DNA of 27,136 nt from Mucidula mucida (lineage: Eukaryota > Basidiomycota > Agaricomycetes > Agaricales > Physalacriaceae). The notes under the pieces are model-generated. The model was not told the origin of the DNA, did not search any database, and was given only the letters and a program-made list of their open reading frames with translations. The DNA is taken from assembly GCA_015501055.1 (NCBI GenBank), contig JADNYV010000462.1, positions 1 to 27,136 on the forward strand, read 5' to 3'. Shown piece by piece: positions 1 through 10,660 of this stretch (position 1 is the first letter of the stretch; every line of letters starts with the position of its first letter). The position numbers were made by a program, and so were the translations under genes.

Positions 1-236
1 GTAGCATACAACACTGGGTCAAGGGCGTGGAGTTATCCCTAGCGGAAACACGTATGGACAAGGAGTCCCAAACACAAGCTTACTAGTATATAAGCAGTAG
101 TGTAGTATCATTGTACTTTAGTTCCGATCTCGTTTATACACCTGGCCTAGCCTAGTCTTACAAACGCGAACGCTTTCTTCCTTAGTTTCTTGCTGTGGTA
201 CCTGGTTGAGTCTCGTGGCTTAGTCAGTCGCTAACA
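1..236 (+). repeat. Partial LTR (3' 236 bp) of a Ty3/gypsy element, cut by the window edge
   Basis: The reverse complement of this stretch matches 21075-21308, the outer half of the LTR of the gypsy element at the right end, with about a dozen differences and small indels. It ends in the LTR terminus CTAACA at 236. A TATA-like TATATAAG lies at 87-94 and is conserved in the other copy, so it probably belongs to the LTR promoter. No tRNA primer-binding site follows position 236, so this is either a solo LTR or the 3' LTR of an element lying further left. It is in the opposite orientation to the right-hand element. Confidence 0.9.
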
Positions 237-245
237 CCGTTTGTC

Positions 246-584
246 GTGTCGTTTCTCACAAGACTCGGTAGAACTGTGCAAGATGTAAAACGAGGAATTG
301 CTGCTCTGTCAAAACTTCGACGTTACAATTACTTCATCCACCGGGCACGTATAAGTCAGGAAATGAACGAGCTAAGAACCCGCCTAGATAATGCCCGGAT
401 GGCGGTCAGAGTAAGTCCTCCTTCATGTCTGGATCTTCTCTCTCAGGCGAAGTTCTTGGTAGATCAGGTCCGATTTGTCATCCAGGCAGCTGTTGATGGA
501 TATCCGAAATCTTCAGAGACGACTGGTCGTACGGGTCGAGGAGGTTCATATCACTCAAGGAATCTACCATCGTCAAACAAATGA
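246..584 (+). pseudogene. 5'-truncated gene remnant beside the LTR, function unknown
   Basis: An open frame starts immediately after the LTR without an ATG. The first in-frame ATG is at 363. The peptide is charged and helical (QDVKRGIAALSKLRRYNYF, then ISQEMNELRTRLDNARMAVR). A strong donor-like GTAAGT at 411 and a pyrimidine-rich TCTCTCAG at 446 would remove only 36 bp in frame, shorter than other introns here, so reading straight through is equally possible. I do not recognise a family. The likeliest reading is a gene fragment that lost its 5' end when the LTR element arrived, but it could be non-coding. Confidence 0.3.
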
Positions 585-1272
585 GAAATCAGATCTCCTG
601 GTCCGCGCTCATGCTAGTGCGACAAGTTCGTAAATGTATTACAGTTCCTTTATGCAACGCACGAGAATTTCATGTACCGTGCTGTACAGAATCGTCTCGA
701 AGTAAGACCAGAGACGAAGAGCCTCGTCATCGTCAACGTGTGGAACCCTAACTCTAGTGTCGCCCACCATTCGACGTTATGTTGCGAAATGACTGCGCGT
801 AGAAGGGCGGAGGACACTACGTGTTCTACATGAACTCATACAGTCGAGCGGCACTGTAGTTTTCCCACTTTGGGCCAAGAACTACCGTGCGTCCGGGAAG
901 TCGTCAAAGACTTCAACCTGCCGTATTGATAAAACCTACTGTTGTTCAATTCAGAGGCTCGGGGCCTTTGTACTAAGAGAGTTTGCCCGGGAAAGGGTGT
1001 GGAAAGAGTTGCCTTTATGAGGGAAAGTCTGAAATATATCAGAGGTAGTAGCTCACCGTCCGGTTGTATAGAATAAGAATGATTTACCATATGTTTACCG
1101 TGGAATGTTGTAAACTCGTGTTGCCTGGGAAGAACGCGCGTGTCTCTGATGGAACACCGGCACAACGGCCCGGGGTCCTCTTCCAACACTACCACCTTGG
1201 CATATAAGTAGGTACTAAGCCTACCCTTCCGCTCTTTGATGCTCACTGAATGAGATTCAAGGAGACACGACA
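585..1272. other. Intergenic stretch with a segment duplicated elsewhere and the promoter of F-box copy A
   Basis: No convincing gene. Positions about 868-1000 are clearly similar to 11207-11345, sharing 'AACTACCGTG', 'CTGCCGT', 'GTTCAA.TCAGAG' and 'GTACNAAGANAGTT' in the same order. Just upstream of copy A, 1180-1208 resembles the promoters of the other F-box copies ('CTTCCAACACTACCACC' then CATATAAG at 1201-1208). Confidence 0.5.
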
Positions 1273-2692
1273 ATGACTCACCATACTTCTCGAATTACGG
1301 ACGTTGTGCCCGCCAACTTTCTTACTGGCATCCAAACGATGGAGACGATTGCCGAGGCACTGCTTCTGGATGAAATGGCGCTTTCTTCGTCGAAGGAAAA
1401 ATTTTCTGGCCTCCACTCGCGCCGACGATGTCTTAAGGATGAGCTCGCATCTGTGGAACGACTCATTTCCGACGTCGTCGAAGAGCCTTCGCGTCTTAGC
1501 TCCTCTATCGCGGATCATAAATCCCTTCTTACCTACTCCCCGGTCTGTGCTCTTCCAGCAGAAGTCCTGAGGGAGATATTCCTTCATTATATTGCCCTTT
1601 TCCAACCCGCGGAAAGATATGTTCACGGTGAAATCGTTGCCTCTCATCAAATTCATACGCCCGTCCTTCTGGTTTGTCGTCGGTGGCGCACCACGGCTTT
1701 GGCGGATTCACGACTGTGGACCACCATCCCCTTGATTGCTTCTGGTGAGGAGTACACTCCATGCGCCCATCCCTTGATATCGGGGTCGCCTCAAGAGCGG
1801 GTTGCATACTGGAAGGCGCTAGAAAGCAGAATCGAGTGGACGTCTGCACTGCCTTTACACCTTCTCTCCCACTTCACCGACGAAAGTGGACTCAGCGATC
1901 CTATTGCTCGCTGCAGACATTTTTTCGCTTGTTGCCCAGGGCGAACACCATTTCCCTCAGAATGTTCTCTCCGTTTGAAGGTCTACTAGAGTTCTTATCG
2001 GTCATGGACAATACCGAATGTGGAAGTGCTAAAAGTGGTGTCATTGGATATCAAGCAGTGGTTCGTACGATGCACCAGGCGCAGGTCATCGCCTGCGCAG
2101 CTTGCATGGTCTGCGACGCAGTTTGGTCATATCTCTTGAAGAGCTTGTGGATCTTCTAGATCGCGCGCCGCTGCTTGAGTCCCTTATAGTCGCTCGCGTC
2201 TCCATCACCCCTACTACCGGGACTCTTCGAGTCGTAACCCATAGGCTTCCGTCGACGTTTCACCTTACTCGTGTGACATTTCGATGAGAACGATGCGATC
2301 TTTGGACACCTAACACTCCCCGCTCTGCGTACCCTATGGGTTGAGAGCCATTTCGGAGATGACTTGGGAGTTGGATCTTCCCTTTCGGAATCAATCCTAG
2401 AGTTCCTCTCCACGAGGCCCGAGTGTGCTTCACATCTCCCTTTACCAGTATTGACGTCCCTCAGGTGTTTTGTATCTCCACATCAACTGGAGGCTGTCAA
2501 ACGGCTAATCCATCGCGTTCTGGAGAAGCCAAAGGGTGTCGCATCACACGACTTCGCGAAGTCGATATGCAAGTGCAGACGGTGCACGGAGTCCCGGTGA
2601 AGCAGAAGGAGTACAAGACAGCCATGTTCAACGAATTCGCGAACAAGGGCGTAAAAATTCAGATTACATTTAAAACTTGGTTCGGAATGTAG
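1273..2692 (+). pseudogene. F-box protein copy A, degraded pseudogene
   Basis: The first ~215 codons align with copy B: SRITDVVPANFL start, coiled-coil segment, F-box-like ALPAEVLREIFLHYIA, then CRRWRTTALADSRLWTTI. At about 1905 a small deletion relative to copy D shifts the frame. The family sequence continues in another frame (SLQTFFRLLPRANTISL), then as VDLLDRAPLLES (about 2140-2180) and GTLRVVTH, each after further indels. The middle LRR-like part, including the 'ERSGCML' block, is missing. The last segment returns in frame near 2540-2692 (REVDMQVQ ... GVKIQITF). Several independent frame breaks plus an internal loss make a functional product very unlikely. Confidence 0.85.
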
Positions 2693-3058
2693 AGAGGTGA
2701 TCCTTGTACAATGGTAGACGTAGCTTCACTTCGTTTGACCACACGGGGCGCGTTCCGTGGACACGGCAAATCATGCTGCGGACCAATGACAGCACACAGT
2801 TAAGAAGAAGCTCAAGAATCTCTGGGAAGAGCACCAAAGAATGAGCGCGACAGCCATCTTCCTCGAAAGCGAATATGCAAACAATGACCGGCATGCCGGC
2901 ATGACAAGTGAATCACATGACGCTATTTACTGACAATGGACGTGCTTGGCTGACTCTCTTCAGAACCACGACCACCCAATTCCACCACCCTGCTATAAAT
3001 GTGAGCACCATCATTACTCTCGGGACCCTCTCTAACTCAAATGTAGAAAGCCATTACG
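2693..3058 (+). promoter_or_regulatory. Promoter region of F-box copy B
   Basis: 366 bp between copies A and B with no ORF of note. A TATA box (TATAAAT, 2994-3000) lies 59 bp before the ATG. Upstream, 2895-2990 carries elements also found before copy C on the other strand, in the same order: CGGCATGACAA, AATCACATGA, GCTATTT, CAATGGACGTG and CTTCAGAACCAC. Conservation between copies with diverged flanks suggests the promoter was duplicated with the gene and may be functional. Confidence 0.6.
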
Positions 3059-4723
3059 ATGAACTCTTCTCGCATCACGGACATCGTGCCCGCCAACTTT
3101 CTTTGTGACAATCAAACGATGCAGAAGATTGCTGACTCACAACTGGTGGATGAAAAGGCGCTCAATCTATTAGAGACGAATCTCTCTGTGCTCGAATCGC
3201 GCCAAGGACGCCTCAAGGACGAGCTGGAAAGCGTTGAACGACTCATTTCGGAGGCAGTCGCCGAACAGACGCGTCTACGCTCCTCCATCGAGACTCACAG
3301 ATCCCTTCTTGCGTATTCCCCAGTCCGCGCGCTTCCAGAAGAGGTCCTTAGCGAGATCTTCCTTCATTACATCGCCGTTTCCCAAACCAGGCGGAGAACT
3401 GTACTCCAAAAGATTGTTGCATCCGACAGGGCGCGCTCGCGTATCCTCCAAATGTGCCGTCGCTGGCGTACTACAGGTCTGGCGGATCCTCGCCTGTGGA
3501 CTGCCATTCATTACATTGGTTCTCGCGACGACGAGGACAAGTCGTACACCCATCCTTCGATATCCGGGGCGCCTAAAGAGCAGGCCACCTACTGGAAGCC
3601 CCTGCAGGGCAGGATAGACCAAAATTCTGCTCTGCCTTTACAACTACTCTTTCATTTCAAACAACGGTGCGGCGGCATCAGCAATCACGACGACACAATT
3701 TCCTCGCTGCAGACATTTATTCGCTCGTTCCCCCGATCAGACACCTTTTATTTCTGTCTTCACCATCGAAAAGAACCCAGTCCGGAGATCATGTCGGTCA
3801 TGACGGAAGCCAAATTCCCTCCCGCAGATCAAGTCCATACCGCCCGCATTGACGTCGACGACGGGGTATTCAGGCGAAAGCTTCTGTCCGCCATACCAAA
3901 CGTTGAACTGCTAGAACTGGAATCACATCGGATCGACCACTGGTTCGTTGATGTGCCAAATGCAGGCCATCGCTTGCGCAGCTTGCATCTCCTAGGTTGT
4001 GATTCCTGTATATCCCTTGCAAACCTATTAGATCTCTTAGATCGCGCGCCGCTGCTTGAGAGACTGAAAGTTACTCGCATTTCCATTACTCGTTTTGTCG
4101 GGACCCTGAGAGTCGTTACCCATCCCCTTCTTTCAACGTTCCACCTTTCTCATGTCACAAAGGAGGAAAACGACGCAGTCTTCGGACATTTGACACTCCC
4201 CGCTCTCCGTTCCCTCTCGTTCGGGGGCGACCACCATTCCTGGCCCCGTCCAGATAACCTCTCATTTATTGAGCGGTCTGGTTGTATGTTGACGGAGCTT
4301 GCTTTTTGTCGATGTTCGGTCGACGAGCAACGCCTTATGGCATTGCTTACTGCACAGAACAAAATCACCACCATTCAGCTCAATTTTTCTGCTGATGGCG
4401 AAAGAGGCCGTGCAGTCAGCCCAAGGCTCCTATCATTCCTTTCTACGAAGGCCGAGGGTCCATCAGGTTGTCCTTTACCAGCGTTGACGGTCCTCAGGGT
4501 GCCCGTACTTCCATTTGAGCTGAAGGATGTGAAACGGCTGATCAAGTCACGTTCGGCATCTCGAGCGAAGAAGTCTGGACTTGTAACGCTTAGAGAAGTG
4601 GACATTGAAGTACAGATGCAGATTATTACAGGTGATATTGATAAGGACGAGCACACAGCCCTTTTCAAGGCATTCACAAAGAAGGGCATCGCGATTCGGA
4701 TCTCTTACAGATATGAATATTAA
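3059..4723 (+). CDS. F-box-like protein with LRR-type C-terminal region (copy B, intact)
   Basis: Single uninterrupted 554-aa frame, no intron. Residues ~20-80 form a heptad-rich helix (LNLLETNLSVLESRQ, then RLKDELESVERLISEAV), probably a coiled coil. An F-box-like motif follows at ~87-106 (SPVRALPEEVLSEIFLHYI), then the typical fungal extension CRRWRTTGLADPRLWTAI at ~133-150. The rest is irregular leucine-rich (for example LANLLDLLDRAPLLERLKV), as in substrate-binding regions. F-box proteins usually link targets to an SCF ubiquitin ligase through Skp1; that role is inferred from the family. The start is supported by the TATA box 59 bp upstream and by the matching N-terminus in copies A and D. 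It is the only one of four local copies without a lesion. Its substrate is unknown. Confidence 0.88.
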   Translation: MNSSRITDIVPANFLCDNQTMQKIADSQLVDEKALNLLETNLSVLESRQGRLKDELESVERLISEAVAEQTRLRSSIETHRSLLAYSPVRALPEEVLSEIFLHYIAVSQTRRRTVLQKIVASDRARSRILQMCRRWRTTGLADPRLWTAIHYIGSRDDEDKSYTHPSISGAPKEQATYWKPLQGRIDQNSALPLQLLFHFKQRCGGISNHDDTISSLQTFIRSFPRSDTFYFCLHHRKEPSPEIMSVMTEAKFPPADQVHTARIDVDDGVFRRKLLSAIPNVELLELESHRIDHWFVDVPNAGHRLRSLHLLGCDSCISLANLLDLLDRAPLLERLKVTRISITRFVGTLRVVTHPLLSTFHLSHVTKEENDAVFGHLTLPALRSLSFGGDHHSWPRPDNLSFIERSGCMLTELAFCRCSVDEQRLMALLTAQNKITTIQLNFSADGERGRAVSPRLLSFLSTKAEGPSGCPLPALTVLRVPVLPFELKDVKRLIKSRSASRAKKSGLVTLREVDIEVQMQIITGDIDKDEHTALFKAFTKKGIAIRISYRYEY

Positions 4724-4894
4724 GTGTATCGTAATTGTATAAATAAAGCGCGCTTTTGGGTATTCTGGCCATGCCCCTTTGAGCTGAAGAAAGCGACGAT
4801 CCTGGGACGACACCTTTTCGTACCGCACGATGATCTACACTGTTGTCCTCGTTCTTGTTCTATAATGCAGCACAGCATCTATTGTTCCTTGTTC

Positions 4895-4901
4895 TATAAA
4901 A
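4895..4901 (+). promoter_or_regulatory. TATA box of the 201-aa gene
   Basis: TATAAAA, 54 bp before the ATG at 4955, which sits in a good context (CGCCATGG). It supports that start over upstream in-frame codons. Confidence 0.5.
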
Positions 4902-4954
4902 CAACACCTACCGCCTCCTTCCTACATTATTCCCATATTCGTCTCTTCATCGCC

Positions 4955-5610
4955 ATGGTATCAATCGCTCGCGAACATCTACGCACCTTCCTCTCCGACC
5001 AAATCACCGCCTACGACCCCTCCGAGTCATATCAACCAAACATGCATCCCTCAAGTCCGACGTGCTGGCCCAACGGTCCTGACTTTGATTTCCCATGGGC
5101 AAATCCATGCGACCAATGGGCGTTTCAGGTGCTCGAGCTAGGCGGGGGTTTCAGAGTCCTTTTGAGGCGCACGAGAGCCACGCTTGGGAATGGACAGCGA
5201 TTAGACGAATACGTCTGGAGCATCCATCTCCTCGATGTGAATTTGAGAGCAACGTTCTGTAAGTTGTTCTCAGGCTTTATACGGAACAGTCATTCACTAC
5301 GTCTCCAGGCTTGGCGCGCACATACTTTCATTCCCCAAATATACATAATTTGTTCAACTGGACGAGCGCTCATAGGGACCGAGTCTGGGTACTCGAGCTA
5401 TTGAAAATATCCCTTGAGAGACTATACACGATTCATGCCCTCCATTTGCCGATCGTTGTTCCTGGGATCTGGGGTGGCGCACAGGAGTGGGAGGGAGAAG
5501 AACAAACGTATCATGTGATTGCGCCCAACGGTACAAAGTTAGAGAGAGGGGAGAACATGAGGGTGGATGAGGTTTTGGAGTTGTTCATTCGCGAGAATGG
5601 TGGCGTGTAG
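4955..5610 (+). CDS. Hypothetical protein, two exons, 201 aa
   Basis: Exons 4955-5258 and 5309-5610, joined across a 50-bp intron (donor GTAAGT, acceptor CTCCAG). The splice keeps frame: 606 nt, 201 codons plus stop. The protein starts MVSIAREHLRTFLSDQI and contains two notable blocks: a WANPCDQWAFQVLELGGGF segment before the intron and, after it, WTSAHRDRVWVLELLKISL then LPIVVPGIWGGAQEW. The C-terminus is acidic (VDEVLELFIRENGGV). There is no signal peptide, membrane segment or family I recognise. The coding evidence is the TATA box, a good start context, a canonical intron that joins two long open frames exactly, and absence of internal stops. It lies head-to-tail behind F-box copy B with 231 bp between. 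Confidence 0.7.
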
Positions 5611-5915
5611 CTCGCCGTCCGGGTGCTTTAAAGGAGAACATCTTACAAATGCGAAGCCTTTGATACAATGTTTTTGCTTGATAATGCAGCCTACTGAAAG
5701 TATGAGAGGAACTCAATCGTAACCTCAGTATATGGGGTAAAGGAAGGCCAGGGATTCGAGTGAAACTAGCACCCAGCCACAAGCCCAGCCATTTCATCTT
5801 TAGTCGTCAGGTCGAACCGTACCTTTACGAAAGGTATGCGCGCTTGGATGCAAACGTTGATTCAGAATGGCACAAATGAATAAGCAGCTACACGCCTCCC
5901 TTGCGAGCGTATGTC
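5611..5915. other. Convergent intergenic spacer
   Basis: About 305 bp between two convergent genes. It would hold both 3' ends. I see no further feature. Confidence 0.4.
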
Positions 5916-7059
5916 CTAAAGGCTAGTATCCATCATATGCGATGGCTTCCTCCTCGACTTTACCGGAGTCGACTGCGTCCTCGTCAACCCCGGTGCCTGC
6001 TCCCCCGGCTCCGCCGTCAAATGCTCCAAATTGCTTCTCCAAAACCCCGTCCCCATCCCGGGCTCCTCCACACCCTCCATCGGCGCGCCATAAACCTCCT
6101 CGTAATCGAGCCGTCGTTTCAGTGCCGTGAGCTTCCTCTCTAACGTCTCTATGTGGTGTTCGTGTTGTTGTAGGGCGTCGAATACAAATGGGACACTGGA
6201 TTTTGGGGTTTAATATGATAGGCTCTGTTTGAGTGGTGGGGCGGCACAAGGAGGCGGTGGTTGAGGGTAAGTGTATTGAGTAGTAGGCCGAGAAACGGAC
6301 GGGTGGGACACGTTCGATAGCGATAGTGGGCGAGTCGTAGTCAATGGTGGGCAAGTCGAGGTTACGGGTGTCGGTAGTATTGGTGCTGCGGTCGGCGGCT
6401 GTAAAGGCGGTACGACTTTAGTCGGTGAAGGTGGAGGAGGAGGTGCCATGGCGGTATCCTGTTTACTGGCGGTAGTAATGGCAGCACCTGTCGATGGCAC
6501 CTGACCAGCTCGCCAAGTCCGCGTCGCGCGCCACTGTTCTAGCCACTGGTAAGCAGACGTGCCGGGACTGTTTTGTCCTGAAGGATCCCATAACCACTTT
6601 CCCTCGTTCTCCTTCAAGCCATCCATGAACTGTGCGATGCTGATGCCATCCTCGATCTGCTCTTCAGTGATACTAAAGCCTTTATGACCTTTCAACGCGA
6701 TACACGTCCATTCTGCGTAACATATAAGTCTGCGATCTTGATTGAGATATGAAAAAGAACGAACCGAGCGTTTTGATAGTGTCTTTTCGATACTCGTTTT
6801 CGCCGTATAGGTCCCAGAACTCCTTCAACTGCTTGGGATCCCAAATCAGCCAGCCCATCCTATACCTCACCAACACCCTATTGAACATCTCGCTCCTCCA
6901 CATCTTTCCGATACCATTCTGCCCCGCCTCCTCCCGTGCCTCCAACAAAAAAGTGTTCGCCACCCGCCCCACATGCAAAATCCCCAGCTTGAAGTCCTCC
7001 CACTCCCCCGCCTGGAGCACGAGATACACGCTCCTCCAAGAAAAGTTCGCCACAAACAT
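5916..7059 (-). CDS. Hypothetical protein, proline-rich with C-terminal coiled coil (three exons)
   Basis: Proposed exons on the reverse strand: 7059-6765, 6712-6301 and 6195-5916 (987 nt, 328 aa). The first intron (6713-6764, GTTCGT...CGCAG, 52 bp) is well supported because it joins YRKDTIKTL to EWTCIALKGHKGF in frame. The second (6196-6300, GTCCGT...TCCAG, 105 bp) is less certain, but some splice is needed to reach the last exon, whose frame is clearly protein-like. Exon 1 is aromatic-rich (FSWRSVYLVLQAGEWEDFKLG). The middle is Pro/Thr-rich and low in complexity. Residues ~240-271 form a charged coiled coil (FDALQQHEHHIETLERKL). The open frame extends upstream of the chosen ATG, so an earlier exon is possible. 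No family recognised. Confidence 0.55.
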
Positions 7060-7326
7060 CAGCGGAATACGATACACACTTGGAATAGTAGTCGTCGCGC
7101 CTTCGATCGATAGTCATGAAACGAACACAATTCACAATTTCATGACTGTCCATTTCAAACCCGGTTTAAATGGAGTGACTACCATGGGGTCTGGTAGTCG
7201 CTCGTCACTCGTCAAGTGGTGTATGCAACCGACGGCAACTTGAGTGCCCACTCACATGTGACACTGCTTGACGACCGCGGGCGTGTAGCCGGGACATGCT
7301 AGCGCGGAGCCAATACCGTCGCCATA
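7060..7326. promoter_or_regulatory. Shared divergent intergenic region
   Basis: 267 bp between two divergently transcribed genes, presumably holding both promoters. I see no clear TATA box. Confidence 0.35.
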
Positions 7327-7973
7327 ATGCAACGGTGGAGGTCAGCCCCAACTCATACTGATACTCATACTTTCCACCCCTGGGTGCAGTATGACTTTTG
7401 GGACAACAACCTTCCCATGTATCCCGGGCGCGCCCAACTCCGTGAAGTCTCCCACCTATCCACATCTTGCCGAAGTCGTGGCCACCGGTTGTTCCGACCG
7501 ACTCAAAGAGTTGGAAAAATTCCGGTACGACCGCAGTTACGAAGTTGAGATGGTCATGCCGGGATACGGTCAGTTTGGTGTAGTTTCGCGTCCTTATATT
7601 CTTTCTAATGAGATTTGACAATCTAGCTGCGCTCGAGCTGCTGCGGCCTCTCCCACGGCTTGAGATTCTCACCGTCACGCTCGGGGGTGTGCACTGGCTT
7701 GTGAATGCAATGAAAAGGGACTACATAGGTCCCTCTTTGAAAAGACTAACACTCAAGGGCGTCCTCATTTTCCACAATCGCTCTGACGGGAACCACGACC
7801 TCTCTCGCAATCTCTCAACGCTTGATGAATTCATGTCAGCGAATTGGGAGAGATTTGAATCCCTTAAAGACAGTTTGGTTACGCGGGGGGAGGCCGACAT
7901 CAACGCTCGATTTGTACGGATGCACGCGCCAAAGCTCACCGCCTGGGGATACATTCGTTGGGTGGGCAAGTAA
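7327..7973 (+). CDS. Small leucine-rich protein, possible F-box/LRR C-terminal fragment
   Basis: Proposed exons 7327-7340, 7390-7568 and 7627-7973, giving 540 nt and 179 aa. The second intron (58 bp, GTCAGT ... TCTAAT ... CTAG) is well supported since it joins two open frames exactly. The first intron (49 bp, GTCAGC...TGCAG) and its 14-nt first exon fit the frame but rest on less. The last exon reads like the end of a leucine-rich repeat protein (ALELLRPLPRLEILTVTLGG, then GPSLKRLTLKGVLIF), the kind of region found in fungal F-box/LRR proteins. No F-box is visible upstream, so this may be a truncated relative. It shows no obvious similarity to copies A-D. Confidence 0.45.
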
Positions 7974-8822
7974 TCGACAGCAAAGTTTTTTCATCATCGT
8001 ATCCATGTAACTCAAATGTAACCGCGAATAAATGACCAGACCGAAACTCATTTGCTATCCAACATGCGCGCGCGTTTGCAGCCTAGGATTGGATGAAAAC
8101 GGACTGGCGTCAGTATCCTGTATTCCACCGTGCGAACTATCCTCAGGTGGCGCGCCGAAGGACCGTCATGTGCTTGCAGTGATCTGTCTCCGCTTTTAGT
8201 GTCAACTCTTATAAGTTAACTGGTGGTCTCGACATCTTAGTGGTGATTGTTCACAGGCTTCATCTCTTTTGCTCGTTAGGTGGCAATGACCGTCTGTCAG
8301 GCCTTTACAGTACGTTCAACGGACTTACTCGAATTCGAGACGTCGGCGCCCATTCAACACGACTTGCATCCCATCCTTGAAAGAGGTACCTTCACACCAG
8401 GCGCGATTGAGGTCTGGCGAACGGCGATGAACGGAATATATGTCAGTCAAACATCTGTCATCCTAATGCGTGGATCCCTGAGAAGAAATCCGAGACCAAC
8501 CTTCGCTTAAGTAGAATGGGCAGATGGATTGTAAGCATTGGGACGGTGAAGGTTTAGACGAGCAGAAAGTTCCACGCTCTCGTGAATCCGAAGACTGGAC
8601 GATTCTGCAGAGTTCTGTTCTTTAGGCGCAAAGTCCTTCCACATGTCTTCACCAATTTGCGTGGTACTTCAAAGTTCATGCAATTAAATCTACGTACTTC
8701 ATGCCTCAGCGGTCCTTCCCTCGACAGTATGTTCTTGAATGCGGCTTGTATATAAACGGAGATAAACGGGTTCTATGCTACGAAAGAGGTTTCGGGCAAT
8801 AGATGGGAGAAATATAGCGTTA
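7974..8822. other. Intergenic stretch, one weak open frame
   Basis: 849 bp between the LRR-like gene and the end of F-box copy C. The only open frame is 8286-8510 on the plus strand (ATG start, 74 codons, MTVCQAFTVRSTDLLEF...). It has no recognisable domain and could be chance or an exon of a decayed gene. Confidence 0.3.
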
Positions 8823-10501
8823 TTATCTGCGCCGATCGTAAGAAATATGGATGTCAATACCGTTGCGCACAAAATCCTTGAATAGGGCCGCATGCTCGTC
8901 CTTCACAATCTCGTCGTCATTGAAAGTTTCTTCCGAATCGCCCCGATACCGAACCTTATATGCACTTGTATATCAACTTTTCTGAGCGCCGTGATGCGAG
9001 ACTTCTTCGCTTCTTCTGCAGAACGCGACTGGACCAGCCGCGCCACAGCCTCTAGATGGTGGGGAAGTACCACGAGTGTGAGGAACGTCAATGCAGGTAA
9101 AGGACGATCTGAGCCACCCTTGTACTCTAGTGAAAGGAATTCAAGGATCGCCATTGGAATGGGCTGCTTGCTCCCTGAGTCTTCGTCGGGGAAGAAATTG
9201 AGCTGAAGGGTAATGAGTGCTTGTTGAATCGTGAGCATTACCATCAGGTCCGTCTCGTCAACACGCCATTGACGAAATGAAAGCGACTCTAAAATGCAAC
9301 CAGACCGCTCAAGAAATGCCATGTTACTTGGACAGTGCATGGATAGGGGGCGGTAATCATCACCCACATACGACAGAGAACGTAGAGCGGGGAGTGTCAG
9401 ATGACTGAATACAGCATCGTTTTCATCCGCCGTTGCAGAAGCAAGGTGAAACGTCGATAGACGCATATGAGTTACGACACGGAGGGTACCGACAGAGGAG
9501 GTAATGGAGATCTCAGCAACTTTGAGGGTCTCAAGCAGCGGCGCATGATCTAGGAGATCCAATAGTTGTACGAGCGGTATGGCATCCTGACCCCAGTATG
9601 TCAGAATGTGCAAGCAGCGGAGGCGATATCCTGCAGTTGGTGCATCGATAAACCACCGGTCAATAGTCACTGCTCTCGTTTCTAACACTTCAACATTTGG
9701 CATGGCGGACAAAATCTTTCGCGCAAACACGTCGCCGTCCACATCAACCCGAGCGGTATGGACTCCGTCTGCATGGGGGATGTCGGCATCGTCCATGATT
9801 GACCTAAGCTCCAGAAGGAGTGCATTGGATCGCTGAATGTGTGCATCGAAGGCCTGGATATCGAGGGAAATGGTGTTTGCCCTGGAGAACAAGCGAATGA
9901 ATGTCTGCAGCGAGGATATCGCGTAAATGGGATCGCCCAGATGTTCGCTCAATTCTGCTTTGCAGGGTGTTCCAGTAAGCCGCCCGTTCTTCAGGCGACC
10001 CACATATCAAAGGAGGGGAGAATGGCTCTCTGCCGCCAGAACCAATCAAAGGGATGGTGGTCCACAGCCTAGGATCGGCCAGAGCAGTGGTACGCCAACG
10101 ACGGCAAACCAGAAGGATAGGTACGGGGATGCGGAGGGATGCAACAATCTCTTTGAAAACAGTTGTCTGCGTTGTTTGGGAAAGCGCAACATAATAGATC
10201 TCGCTCAGGACCTCCCCTGGGAGAGCGCGAACTGGGGAGTAAGCTAGGAGGGAGCGATGGGCCGCAATAGAGGAGCGAAGACGCGTCTGCTCTGCGATGG
10301 CGTCGGAACTGAGGCGTTTAACGGTTGCCAGCTCGTCTTTGAGACATCGTTGGCGCGATTCGAGCACGGACAAGTTATTCTCCAAATCATATAGCGCCTT
10401 TTCATCTTTCAGCTGTGACTGGGCAAATTTCTCCATAGTTCGACTGTCACAAAGAAAGTTGGCGGGCCCGTGATCCTAGGTGCGCTCTGGTGAGAGTTCA
10501 T
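8823..10501 (-). pseudogene. F-box protein copy C, pseudogene with three frame lesions
   Basis: The sequence spans the whole family length on the reverse strand. The expected ATG is at 10499-10501. Relative to copy D, seven bases are missing near 10467 (ACGTCGT absent), shifting the N-terminal frame, though translation could restart at ATG 10434-10436 (MEKFAQSQLKDEKAL). A 47-base deletion near 9939 removes part of the 'SALPLHLLFHY' region and shifts the frame again. Downstream a long open frame runs from there to about 8945 (DPIYAISSLQTFIRLF ... DKLxPLP-like LRR region). A small insertion near 8945 then takes the last ~40 codons out of frame; the family ending (KDEHAALFKDF, GIDIHIS) is still readable to a stop at 8823-8825. 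The F-box motif (ALPGEVLSEIYYVAL) has lost the usual FLH. Confidence 0.85.
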
Positions 10502-10660
10502 TGTCATCTCTGTCTAGACACTACATTAGAGGCATTTATGATGAAGCGGAAGACGGGGCTTACATTTATTGCAAGAAGGTGGTGGTGGTTCTGAAGGAAA
10601 GGCCGTTAAGCCACGTCCATTGGAAATAGCATCATGTGATTGATTTGTCATGCCGGCCGG
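10502..10660 (-). promoter_or_regulatory. Conserved promoter of F-box copy C
   Basis: Read on the reverse strand, this carries the same ordered elements as the copy B promoter: CGGCATGACAAATCAATCAC, ATGATGCTATTTCCAATGG, CGTGG, CTTCAGAACCACCACCACC and an ATAAATG TATA-like box at 10563-10569. It remains well preserved although the gene behind it is broken. Confidence 0.55.

Noticed and set aside
836..1273. 145-codon open frame on the reverse strand upstream of F-box copy A
   Set aside because: It covers the promoter of copy A, lacks domain features, and only part of it is echoed at 11207-11345, where stops interrupt.
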